Assembly (NCBI GenBank): GCA_024281055.1
Contig: JAMXLF010000043.1
Span: 1 to 45,973, forward strand
Origin: Geobacteraceae bacterium
Lineage (GTDB): Bacteria; Desulfobacterota; Desulfuromonadia; Geobacterales; Geobacteraceae
Direction: 5' to 3'
DNA length: 45,973 nt
Shown here: positions 25,490 to 32,951 of the stretch, one piece after another
Numbering within the stretch: the stretch's first letter is position 1
How the letters are laid out: each line of letters starts with the position of its first letter
Notes under the pieces: model-generated
The model's input: only the letters and a program-made list of their open reading frames with translations
Told to the model about the DNA's origin: nothing
The model's database searches: none
Made by a program: the position numbers and the translations under genes

Positions 25490-27609
25490 TGATCACCCGC
25501 AATCTGACTGACGTTGGCAAATATTACTGATTCCAAATTCAGTGCTTCTCTATTCAAAAGGGTAAGCTCCTCATTCATCGCCAGCAATTCGCTGACAAAC
25601 TCCTCCTCCGTCTTCCCATCCTCCTCAATCACCACCCCTACATACCGCCCCGGGTTGAGGGAATAGTCTTGCTCTTTCACCTCCAGCGGCGATGCCAGCT
25701 TGCACAGGCCGGTGACATCCTCGTACTCGGCCTTGGGGAAGCGCTCCTGGAGCCAGTGGATATGCCGGAAGAAACTCTCGGCGGTCTTCACCTCATCGTG
25801 CAGCGCTTCCAGCGCGTCTTTCAGCGCCTTTGTCTTGCGGTCAACGCTGCCGCGTTTTCCTTCGGCCTTTGCCTGCTCAGCCTGCTGTTTCTCATGCTGG
25901 CGGACGATCTTGTCCAGCTTTTTCAACCCTTCGTGCAGACCGACAAAGAACGGGTCGAACGACTCGCGCAACTGATGCTGGGCCTTGTTCTGCCGGGCAA
26001 TATCAACCGTAGGGGCGGGTTCCAAACCCGCCCGTTTTTGTATTGTCATGGATTGGGCGGGTTTAGAACCCGCCCCTACATACCGTTCATATTCCTTTTC
26101 CAGCGCCTTCAACCCGGCCCACTGCTTCACCAGTTCGGCCACGGCCTGCTTGCCGGCAGTGTCGTCCAGCACCTCCAGAAGCTGCCCGGAGACCGGCTCC
26201 ACCTTTGTCTTGTTCTCGGCCAGCTTTTCCATCCCCTGCTGGAAATAGCGGTCGATAAGTTCCACGAACCTGCACCGTTTCCCCTTGTGCAGGTGGCTGA
26301 TGATGGCGATGTTCTGGATCTGTTCCTCGGAAAACTCACGGTGCGCCCGGTCGATTTGAGTGAAGATGTTGCGGGCGTCGATGAAGAGAATGTCCTTGTC
26401 TTTCTTGGCCTTGTCGAAGAACCAGAGAGTAGCCGGCAGGGTGACCGTATAGAACATGTTGGACGGCAGGGTCAGCATGCCGTAGATCAGGTTTTTCTCG
26501 ATCAGGTTCTGGCGGATGTCCGCCTCGGAGTGGCGGGCGTCGGACGCAGAGTTGGCCATGACCAGGGCAGCGCGGCCTTCGGGTTTCAGAGAGGTTGCGA
26601 AGAGGTTGATCCAGAGGTAGTTTGCGTTGGGGACGGTTTCCTTCCCCTCGTCGCTCTTCTTCACCTTGGTCTTGTTGCGAGGGATGCCGTAGGTGTTGAA
26701 GCGCTTGTCCTTCTCCACACTCTTGAGGCTGACGTCATCCACGTTGAACGGCGGATTGGCCATGACGTAATCGAACTTGCCGAAGCTGCCATACGGGTCC
26801 TCGTAATAGGTGTTCGCCTGGCGGACCTCGCCGCGCAGGCCGTTGACCGCCAGGTTCATCTTGGCCAGCTTGACCGTCTCCAGGGTCTTTTCCTGGCCGT
26901 AGACAAAGATATCCCCCACATCGCCATTGGCCAGCTCGCTCCGGTGCTGTTCGATGAAGTGGGCCGACTGCACAAACATGCCGCCGGAACCGCAGGCGGG
27001 GTCGAAAACCTGGCCGCGATAGGGCTCGATGATCTCCACCATCAGGCGCACCACCGAGCGCGGGGTGAAAAACTCGCCGCCCCCTTGCCCTTCGGCCATG
27101 GCGAAGTTGCCGAGAAAATACTCGTAGATCTGGCCGAACATATCGCCGGTAGCATCTTCCGGAATGTCGGCGAAGTTCTTCAGCAACTGCTTCGGGATGG
27201 TCTTGTCGGTCCGCGTCAGGCGGAAGTACTCCTCCCGGGGCAAGACCCCCTTCAGCTCCGGTTTGTACTCCTCGATGGCCTCCATCGCCTGCTTGATCTT
27301 CTTGGCGATGTCCTCTTCTTCCTTCAGCTTGAGCAGGTAGTCGTAGCGGGCATGGTCCGGCAGATAGAAGCCGCACTTCTCGATGGCGATCTCCGACAGC
27401 GGCTTTTCCCGACGTGTCCCCTTGAGCTTGGCGTATTCCGCCATGATCGCCTTTTCATGTAGACGATATCTGTTATCGGCGAATTTGAGAAAGATCAGCC
27501 CCAGCACCGGGGTCGAGTATTCGGTCGATTTCAGATCCGAATTGGCGCGCAATGTGTCGGCACTGCGCCACAGATCTGCTTCCAGTTGTTTCAGGTCTTC
27601 TTTAGTCAT
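25486..27609 (-). CDS. hsdM: Type I restriction-modification DNA methyltransferase subunit M
   Basis: The N6-adenine methyltransferase subunit. Of 707 residues, the N-terminal HsdM helical domain is followed by the SAM-binding motif (DPACGSGGMFVQ) and catalytic NPPF (about residue 285, VMANPPFNVDD). Then come RAALVMANSA and a C-terminal extension with coiled-coil stretches. It is the first gene of the operon. Oddity: around residues 511-535 the frame contains a stretch (VGAGSKPA ... RAGLEPAPT) encoded by a 71-bp GC-rich palindrome. The frame is kept, so the protein is probably full length with an inserted loop between the catalytic core and the coiled coil. Confidence 0.94.
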   Translation of the reverse strand: MTKEDLKQLEADLWRSADTLRANSDLKSTEYSTPVLGLIFLKFADNRYRLHEKAIMAEYAKLKGTRREKPLSEIAIEKCGFYLPDHARYDYLLKLKEEEDIAKKIKQAMEAIEEYKPELKGVLPREEYFRLTRTDKTIPKQLLKNFADIPEDATGDMFGQIYEYFLGNFAMAEGQGGGEFFTPRSVVRLMVEIIEPYRGQVFDPACGSGGMFVQSAHFIEQHRSELANGDVGDIFVYGQEKTLETVKLAKMNLAVNGLRGEVRQANTYYEDPYGSFGKFDYVMANPPFNVDDVSLKSVEKDKRFNTYGIPRNKTKVKKSDEGKETVPNANYLWINLFATSLKPEGRAALVMANSASDARHSEADIRQNLIEKNLIYGMLTLPSNMFYTVTLPATLWFFDKAKKDKDILFIDARNIFTQIDRAHREFSEEQIQNIAIISHLHKGKRCRFVELIDRYFQQGMEKLAENKTKVEPVSGQLLEVLDDTAGKQAVAELVKQWAGLKALEKEYERYVGAGSKPAQSMTIQKRAGLEPAPTVDIARQNKAQHQLRESFDPFFVGLHEGLKKLDKIVRQHEKQQAEQAKAEGKRGSVDRKTKALKDALEALHDEVKTAESFFRHIHWLQERFPKAEYEDVTGLCKLASPLEVKEQDYSLNPGRYVGVVIEEDGKTEEEFVSELLAMNEELTLLNREALNLESVIFANVSQIAGDQ
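26009..26079. repeat. 71-bp palindromic element inserted in frame within hsdM
   Basis: Two 25-base arms (26009-26033 and 26055-26079) are inverted copies with a single mismatch. Each starts or ends with GTAGGGGC/GCCCCTAC, and each arm is itself a smaller palindrome (GGGCGGGTT, three bases, AACCCGCCC). The 21-base centre is AT-richer. On the coding strand it adds about 24 residues without a stop. The ends match the rnj-ftsK hairpin. Confidence 0.85.
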
Positions 27610-27739
27610 ATCACATCAATCCTTCAACGGCTAATTGGGCTTAAGGCAACCCTTTATGTACCACTTCCCTGCACTGTTTTCCATGAAAAAACCATTAAAT
27701 ATCGGCATCCCGCAGGCATGGTTCCGGAATTGAGCGCGC

Positions 27740-27767
27740 AAAAAAGGCGGGAAGTTGCCTCCCCGCC
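27740..27767 (-). terminator. Intrinsic terminator of the S1-domain protein gene
   Basis: On the minus strand, GGCGGG and CCCGCC form a stem around a ten-base loop, followed by a six-T run. It lies 36 bases beyond the S1 gene stop. The 27610-27739 stretch upstream of hsdM otherwise shows no gene and no convincing promoter. Confidence 0.85.
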
Positions 27768-27802
27768 CTTGTTTGCCGTTTTACATTCTTTCGCGACCGG
27801 GC

Positions 27803-29008
27803 CTATTTCTTTTTCTTCTCCTGCTGCGCCTTGAGGAGCTCCCCGAGGGTGCCCATCCCCTTCGGGGCTTCGCCGGCCTGCTTGCGGAAGGCGGCCAGGG
27901 TGGCCTCCTCCTCTTCGGCGGCCCGGGCCGCGCCGGCCAGGGAGAGGGAGATGCGCCGGTGCTCCCGGTCGACCCCCTCCACCTTCACCTCGACGGTTTC
28001 CCCTTCCTTCAGCACCTCGCGGGGATGGCTGATCCGCTTCCCAGCCCCGAGGCGGGAGATGTGGATGAGGCCGTCCATCCCCTCGCCGAGGGTGACGAAG
28101 GCGCCGAAGGGGGCAAGCCGCGCCACCTTCCCGGCATGGAACGACCCTTCCGGGAAGCGCTCGGCGACCCGCTCCCACGGATCGGCCAGGGTATCCCGGA
28201 TGCTGAGGGATATCCGCTCCTTCTCCCAGTCGAGCCCCTTGATCACCGCGGTCACCTGTTCCCCCACGCTGAGGGCGTCACTCACCTTTTCCACCCGACC
28301 CCAGCCGATCTCGGAGATCGGGACGAGCCCCTCGATGCCGCCGATGTCGACGAAGGCGCCGAACTCCCGCAGCGACACCACCGTCCCGGTGACCGTCTGC
28401 CCTTCCCGGAGGGACTCCTTCAGCTCCTCCCGGCGCCGGCGCTGCTCCTCCTCCAGTACCGCCCGGCGGGAAACGATGACGTTGCGCCCCTTCTCCCCGT
28501 ACTCGGTGATCCGGAAGGAGATGTGCTGTCCCACCAGTTCCCCCTCCGCGCCGCGCCGGACGCCCGACTGGGAATAGGGGCAGAAGGCGCGCACGCTCCC
28601 GGCGATCTTCACCTCGAAGCCCCCCTTCACCTCCTTCTCCACGAACCCCTCCACCGGGATGCCGCTTCGCCACGCCTCCTCCAGCTGGGCATGGCCGGCC
28701 GCGCCGCCGCCGATCTTGGTGGTGAAGCGCATCTCGTTGCGCCCCGAGGAGAGGAAGTAGGCGGTGATGACATCCCCCGCCTTGACGGTCAGGTTGCCGT
28801 CGGCGTCGAGGAACTCCTTCCGGTCCACGACCCCCTCACCCTTCTGGCCGGTGTCGAGGAAGACCCACTCCGGGGTGATCGTGAGGACCCGCGCCTCGAT
28901 CTTCTGGCCCGGCTCCAGGCGGGCGGTCTGCCGGTAGCTCCGTTCGAACAGTTCCGCAAAGCTCTCTTCCCCGGTCTCCTCTTTCAGCTCTTTATCGTCC
29001 TTATCCAT
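27803..29008 (-). CDS. Protein with four S1 RNA-binding domains (ribosomal protein S1-like)
   Basis: A 401-residue protein with four S1 folds at about residues 33-100, 115-185, 205-275 and 290-360. Typical strands are GQTVTGTVVSLREFGAFVDIGGIEGLVPISEIGW and GKVARLAPFGAFVTLGEGMDGLIHIS (described by position; each is one S1 core). It ends with a Lys-rich tail. Ribosomal protein S1 proper has six domains in this group, so this is a shorter paralogue that may bind mRNA or assist translation initiation. GGAG precedes the ATG. It is preceded by its own likely promoter and lies just downstream of a DUF815 ATPase gene. Confidence 0.85.
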   Translation of the reverse strand: MDKDDKELKEETGEESFAELFERSYRQTARLEPGQKIEARVLTITPEWVFLDTGQKGEGVVDRKEFLDADGNLTVKAGDVITAYFLSSGRNEMRFTTKIGGGAAGHAQLEEAWRSGIPVEGFVEKEVKGGFEVKIAGSVRAFCPYSQSGVRRGAEGELVGQHISFRITEYGEKGRNVIVSRRAVLEEEQRRRREELKESLREGQTVTGTVVSLREFGAFVDIGGIEGLVPISEIGWGRVEKVSDALSVGEQVTAVIKGLDWEKERISLSIRDTLADPWERVAERFPEGSFHAGKVARLAPFGAFVTLGEGMDGLIHISRLGAGKRISHPREVLKEGETVEVKVEGVDREHRRISLSLAGAARAAEEEEATLAAFRKQAGEAPKGMGTLGELLKAQQEKKKK

Positions 29009-29046
29009 GATTTACTCCACGCGAGGTTGATTTTTTTTCCAGCACC

Positions 29047-29055
29047 AGTATACCA
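29047..29055 (-). promoter_or_regulatory. Extended -10 element before the S1-domain gene
   Basis: On the minus strand, TGGTATACT: a near-consensus -10 (TATACT) with the TG extension. No good -35 is visible, which an extended -10 can tolerate. Confidence 0.4.
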
Positions 29056-29060
29056 GTCTT

Positions 29061-29975
29061 TCAGGAAACCACAGCCAGGGGTGACCTGCTCCCCTGTCCT
29101 CCGAGGAGGTACTGCCCCACCCAGTTGGTGGCGAACTGGAAGGCGATGCGGCCGCTCCGGTCTCCCTTCTTCTGCGACCAGTTGATCGCCTCGTCGCGCG
29201 CCTCCTGGGTCCAGGGGACCTCGGCGCCGTGTTTCGCGGCGAGCTTCGCCACCCACTGCCTGACCACCTCCAGGTACTGGTCCTGGCTGAAGGTGTGGAA
29301 CGGCACCCAGATCCCGAACCGGCCGGAGAGGGAGATCTTTTCCTCCACCCCCTCGCCGTGGTGGATCTCGCCGTTCACCATCATCGCCCCCCGGTTGTCG
29401 GTCTCGTACTCGGGGAGCAGGTGGCGCCGGTTGGAGGTGATGTAGATGAGGATGTTCTCCGGTGGCGCATAGACCGAACCGTCCAGGACGCTCTTGAGCA
29501 TCTTGTAGCTCGACTCCCCCTCCACGAAGGAGACGTCGTCGGAGAAAATGATGAACCGGAACGGTTCCCCCTTGATCTGGTCGACGATGTCGGGGAGGTG
29601 GACGAGGTCGCTCTTGTCCACCTGGATCACCCGCAACCCCTCGGGGGCGTAGCGGTTCAGGATCGCCCGGATGAGGGACGATTTACCGGTGCCGCGCGTT
29701 CCCCAGAGGAGGATGTTGTTGGCGGGGAACCCGGCCAGGAACTGGCGGGTGTTCTCTTCCACCGCCTGCTTCTGTCGCTCGATGCCGAGCAAGTCGTCAA
29801 GGCTGATTCCGTCGACGTTCGGGACCGGCTCCAGGAAGCCGGCCAGGGAATGGCGCCGCCAGTTGGCGGCATGGCTGCGAGTCCAGTCCACCTTCGCTAT
29901 CGACTTGGGAAGCATCTGCTCCAGGGAGGAGAGCACCCGCCGGAGCTGGGCAGTGAGTTCGGGGTCCAAGGTCAT
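29061..29975 (-). CDS. DUF815-family AAA-type ATPase
   Basis: A 304-residue P-loop ATPase of the DUF815 family. After about 90 residues, Walker A WGTRGTGKSSLIRAIL is followed by Walker B-like RFIIFSDDVSF, sensor region IYITSNRRHLLPE and a C-terminal helical lid with arginine (SLSGRFGIWVPFHTFSQDQYLEVV). The biochemical role of the family is not established. The ATG overlaps the stop of the upstream exported-protein gene by four bases (29972-29975), so the two are translationally coupled. Confidence 0.87.
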   Translation of the reverse strand: MTLDPELTAQLRRVLSSLEQMLPKSIAKVDWTRSHAANWRRHSLAGFLEPVPNVDGISLDDLLGIERQKQAVEENTRQFLAGFPANNILLWGTRGTGKSSLIRAILNRYAPEGLRVIQVDKSDLVHLPDIVDQIKGEPFRFIIFSDDVSFVEGESSYKMLKSVLDGSVYAPPENILIYITSNRRHLLPEYETDNRGAMMVNGEIHHGEGVEEKISLSGRFGIWVPFHTFSQDQYLEVVRQWVAKLAAKHGAEVPWTQEARDEAINWSQKKGDRSGRIAFQFATNWVGQYLLGGQGSRSPLAVVS

Positions 29976-30937
29976 GGTCGTTTCTCCAGGTTCGCCTGGG
30001 CGACCGGAGTCTCCAGTTCCCGGGAGAGCTCGTCGTAGGCGATGAGCGATTTGATGAGCGGCAGGTCTTTCCTGCCGGTGTCGTTGAACAGCCGGAGCTT
30101 GCCGTTGAACGCCTCCGTCCGGTTCTTCAGGCCGGTGATGCTCTCGGCGAGAAAGCTCTTCTCCTTCTTGGCGCTCTCGCTCCGGGTGAGCAACGCCTTC
30201 GTCTTCCCCCAGTACTCGTCGGTGCTCCCGACGTAGTGGTTAAGGGTTTCCAGGAAGGAGAGGGCGGAGGTGGAGAGATCGGCGGCGCCGGCGAGCTTCT
30301 GCTGGACGTCGGTCATGTCCCGGAGGAGTTCCGCGTCGGCAAAGCGGGAGAGTTCGGCGATCTCGCGGGGGTTCGGGTGGGCCGCGTCGAGGGCCTCGAC
30401 CCGGGAGACGAACTGCTGCGAGGTGCCGAGGTGTTTGGCGATGGCGACCGACGCCCCGTTCAGGGAGAGGAGCCCCTGGGAGACGAACTTGGTGAGGACC
30501 GACGCCTGCCCCGCGTAGGGGATGGGGAGCACCTTGGCCAGGCCGGCGGCCACCGACCCGGCCTGCACGTATTTCGCATAGCCGGAGAGGTTGGCCGTCA
30601 TCCAGGTCACGAACGACTCGAAGTCGGTCATGGCTTGGCGCTGGGCCTTGGTGTCCCGGGCGATCTCCTGGAGGCGCAGGGCAGATCTCCGCACCAGCGC
30701 GTCCCCCGTGAGGGACGGGGTCCCTTCCAGCTGCCGGAGCCGTTCCCGGAGCTGGGCGTTGTCCCTGGTCAGGGCCTGGAGCGCCTCGTCCTGTGCCTTG
30801 GGCAGCGGCTCGGTAGCTCCTCCCTCGGAAGCCCGGGCAGGGCCGCCGGTATAGGCCGCCATGAGCAGGCTCGTTGCCAGGATAAGGATCGGTTTTCGCA
30901 CCAGTCGCCTCCCCGTCTGAAATTCGGTGGTTCTCAT
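29972..30937 (-). CDS. Exported helical protein of unknown function
   Basis: About 321 residues with a signal peptide (basic start, hydrophobic stretch, cleavage near ARA-SE, about residue 38). The mature part is almost wholly helical: a coiled-coil-like segment (QALTRDNAQLRERLRQLE) then long helices with a possibly membrane-seeking stretch (VQAGSVAAGLAKVLPIPYAG). I do not recognise the family. A start one codon upstream (GTG 30940) is possible; I prefer the ATG. It shares a four-base overlap with the DUF815 ATPase, so the pair may act together across the membrane, though no connecting membrane protein is seen. Confidence 0.72.
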   Translation of the reverse strand: MRTTEFQTGRRLVRKPILILATSLLMAAYTGGPARASEGGATEPLPKAQDEALQALTRDNAQLRERLRQLEGTPSLTGDALVRRSALRLQEIARDTKAQRQAMTDFESFVTWMTANLSGYAKYVQAGSVAAGLAKVLPIPYAGQASVLTKFVSQGLLSLNGASVAIAKHLGTSQQFVSRVEALDAAHPNPREIAELSRFADAELLRDMTDVQQKLAGAADLSTSALSFLETLNHYVGSTDEYWGKTKALLTRSESAKKEKSFLAESITGLKNRTEAFNGKLRLFNDTGRKDLPLIKSLIAYDELSRELETPVAQANLEKRP

Positions 30938-30972
30938 CACGCCCTATCTGTGCTAGGTTGGTGCACGAGGCG

Positions 30973-31000
30973 GGAAACCCCGCGCCGCCGCGCGGTTTCC
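30973..31000. repeat. GC-rich hairpin in the intergenic region
   Basis: GGAAACCCCGCG and CGCGCGGTTTCC pair with one mismatch around a CCGC loop. It is not followed by a T-run on either strand. It lies between the exported-protein gene and the AhpD-like selenoprotein gene. A TAGAAT-like -10 for the selenoprotein gene may lie at about 31025. Confidence 0.55.
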
Positions 31001-31062
31001 AACAGAACACCATTTTGTAGGATAGAATATTCTCACGACAAATGCAAGAAAGGAGACGAGCC

Positions 31063-31314
31063 ATGCGGATCAAAAAGCGGATTCTCGACTTCGAGTACGA
31101 AGAGGTCCTCGACGCCCGGACCCGGGAACTGATCAGGGTCGGCTGCGCGGTGGCGGTCGGCTGCCCCACCTGACTGAAGAAGCACTTCGCGGGCGCGAAG
31201 GAAGCGGGCGCAACACCGGAAGAACTGAAGGAGGCCATGGCCTACGGCATCATCGCCCCGTCGGGACGGGCAAAGAATTTCGTCCTGGGGCTCCTCGACG
31301 ACCTTGAGCAATAA
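31063..31314 (+). CDS. AhpD-like selenoprotein (CPTU active site), UGA at codon 37 read as selenocysteine
   Basis: An 83-residue protein of the AhpD/carboxymuconolactone decarboxylase-like redox family if UGA 31171-31173 is read as Sec. The frame opens at ATG 31063 with AAAGGAG at 31049-31055. It reaches ...VGCPT, meets TGA, then continues LKKHFAGAKEAGATPEELKE to TAA at 31312. The Cys34-Pro-Thr-Sec37 pattern followed by L-x-x-H is exactly where AhpD-like proteins have CxxC-L-x-x-H. A hairpin at 31185-31200 fits a bacterial SECIS. The conserved reading after the TGA argues against a pseudogene. Probable role: thiol-based reduction of peroxides or related compounds. selA, selB and selC are not in this window, so decoding ability is inferred. 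Confidence 0.85.
31185..31200 (+). promoter_or_regulatory. Bacterial SECIS hairpin of the AhpD-like selenoprotein
   Basis: CTTCGC and GCGAAG form a perfect 6-bp stem with a GGGC loop. The loop begins 17 bases after the UGA, and its first bases are G. Known bacterial SECIS elements have the apical loop about 16-37 bases after UGA with a G in the first two loop positions. Confidence 0.7.
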
Positions 31315-31351
31315 CCCGACACCGGACCTCCGCCAGATGAGCCTCTAGCTG

Positions 31352-31379
31352 TTGACAGGCGCGAAAAGCGCGGTACCCT
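31352..31379 (+). promoter_or_regulatory. Candidate promoter of the SDR gene
   Basis: A perfect TTGACA (31352-31357), then TACCCT (31374-31379) at 16 bases. The spacer holds a GCGC-GAAAA-GCGC inverted repeat. The -10 is weak, so regulation or an activator is possible. Confidence 0.4.
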
Positions 31380-31422
31380 TGCCGTTATCGCGACGACGAA
31401 GCGAAATGAAGGGAGCCCACCG

Positions 31423-32181
31423 ATGAACAAACCTCTTGCAGGCAAAACTGCCATTGTTACCGGCGTCAGCTCCGGCATCGGTTGTGCCACGGCTCTTACG
31501 CTGGCGCAGGCGGGCGCCGCGGTCGTGCTCAGCGCCCGTCGCAGGGAACGGCTGGACAAGCTGGCCGCGGACATCACCGCCATGGGGGGAAAGGCCCTGG
31601 CCGTGGCGGGGGACGCGGGTGTGGAGAAGGACATCGACCAGCTGCTGGAGCAGACCATAAACTGGTGCGAGGGTGGGGGCGACTATGACATCGTCGTCGT
31701 CAACGCGGGACGCGGACTGGCGGGGGGAATCCTCGACAGCGACGAATCGAAATGGGAAGAGTTGTACCGGGTGAACGTCCTCGGGGCTGCCCGCCTGATG
31801 CGGCGGGCCGCACGCCATCTGGTCGGGCGGATGGGGGGAGACATCGTAGTCATCGGGTCGGCGGTGGGGCGAAACATCTCCCCTTTCAGCGGCTTCTACG
31901 GCTCCAGCAAGTTCGCCATCGGCGCCCTCGCAGAGGCCCTCCGTCGCGAGGTGTGTGCCCACGGGGTCCGCGTCTCCCTGGTCATGCCGGGGATCGTGGT
32001 GAGTGAATTTCAGGAGGTGGCCGGCTACGACGAGGCGAATTTCGGCAAATCGGTCGCCCAGTTCGGCAGGCTCCTGGAGCCTCAGGCCATCGCCGACGGC
32101 ATCCACTGGCTCCTCACCCTGCCGCCCCACGTCAACGTCAACGAGATCATGATACGCCCCACGGGACAGAGCTTCCCGTGA
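31423..32181 (+). CDS. Short-chain dehydrogenase/reductase (SDR)
   Basis: A classical SDR oxidoreductase of 252 residues. It has the cofactor motif TGVSSGIG (residues 14-21), the SARRRERL stretch after beta-2 suggesting NADP preference, VNAGRG, the catalytic Ser in VIGSAVG, and the YGSSK catalytic Tyr-x3-Lys motif. The C-terminal VMPGIVVSEF and EIMIRPTGQ are typical. The substrate cannot be predicted. AAGGGAG precedes the ATG. It stands alone with its own promoter, after the AhpD-like selenoprotein. Confidence 0.9.
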   Translation: MNKPLAGKTAIVTGVSSGIGCATALTLAQAGAAVVLSARRRERLDKLAADITAMGGKALAVAGDAGVEKDIDQLLEQTINWCEGGGDYDIVVVNAGRGLAGGILDSDESKWEELYRVNVLGAARLMRRAARHLVGRMGGDIVVIGSAVGRNISPFSGFYGSSKFAIGALAEALRREVCAHGVRVSLVMPGIVVSEFQEVAGYDEANFGKSVAQFGRLLEPQAIADGIHWLLTLPPHVNVNEIMIRPTGQSFP

Positions 32182-32457
32182 CCTGAGCTGCTTCTCTGGG
32201 CTTCTCACTGTACCCTGAACCAGTAAACCCGCAGGTCTTCGGAGACGCGGACGTGTCTCCTGCATACCATTTCCTCCCTTCTCTGCTGGGGATTTGCAGC
32301 AACACGCTTCAGTCAGTCTCACACCGACAGCAGGCTACCTTTCCTTTTCCCCCGAAAACTCCCGCTGAATCTCTTTCATGCGCCGGCGGTTCTTCCCCAG
32401 GTCCCAACGTAGACATCATCCTCACCGCGTCGGTTCGTGATGAATTTGCGATACCTA
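32182..32457. other. Intergenic stretch without a recognisable gene
   Basis: I see no gene, promoter or terminator here that I can support. Short minus-strand frames (for example one ending in KNRRRMKEIQREFSGEKE) may be decayed coding sequence, in keeping with the adjacent remnant, but no family is recognisable. Confidence 0.4.
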
Positions 32458-32797
32458 TCACCGACACGAGCCGCTCCGCACTGCACGGAGGTAGAGGTTG
32501 TTGCTGGTCTTATTGAGGTTGTACACCGTGCCGTATCCCATCACGCTCCACGCGTTATCGGAATTCCCTTCAGCGGTAGTGGCCGTCCAGTACTTGGCGT
32601 AGCCAAATTGCGTGGGCCCAAATATGGGATCGATGCACGTGCCTGTGTCTGTACCGCAACCCACCTGACCAAGATTAATAATCCCTTTGAATTCAGCGAT
32701 CGATGGCAAACGCCAGTCACAGTAATTCGCGAAGCAGCCGGTGATGGCCCCGCCGTCGCTCGCACAAGACAATAAGTGTCAGACTGTTTATTCTCAT
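32458..32797 (-). pseudogene. Remnant of an Lcl-domain (DUF1566) secreted protein
   Basis: The last about 104 codons encode a good Lcl C-terminal domain (CDWRLPSIAEFKGIINLG ... KYWTATTAEG ... LRAVRSGSC), intact to its natural end. It lacks a plausible start. An ATG at 32797 with AAAGGAGA begins MRINSLTLIV, looking like a signal start, but in another frame. Upstream, a 28-codon frame (32810-32896, MKRRLILPGLFVLFLVG) looks like a second signal peptide that ends at a stop. The pieces suggest a secreted protein that lost its middle by deletion and frameshift. Lcl domains are thought to act in surface or collagen-like protein contexts. Confidence 0.7.
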
Positions 32798-32951
32798 AAC
32801 TTTCTCCTTTCAAAAGCTTTGCTCTGTTGCCATGGTCGCTCCGATGCCGACCAGGAACAGCACGAAAAGGCCGGGTAGAATAAGTCGTCGTTTCATGGAT
32901 ATCCAAAGGACGACCTTCGATATGGCTGTTTCCGTGACCCACCTCCTTTCT

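Noticed and set aside
31171-31173. The UGA as a nonsense mutation in a dead AhpD-like gene
   Set aside because: It sits exactly at a catalytic Cys position, has a SECIS-like hairpin at the right distance, and the frame after it is intact. The same holds for the second case at 35872.
31345-32322. A 325-codon minus-strand frame opposite the SDR gene
   Set aside because: A shadow of the SDR gene, which has all catalytic motifs and a binding site.
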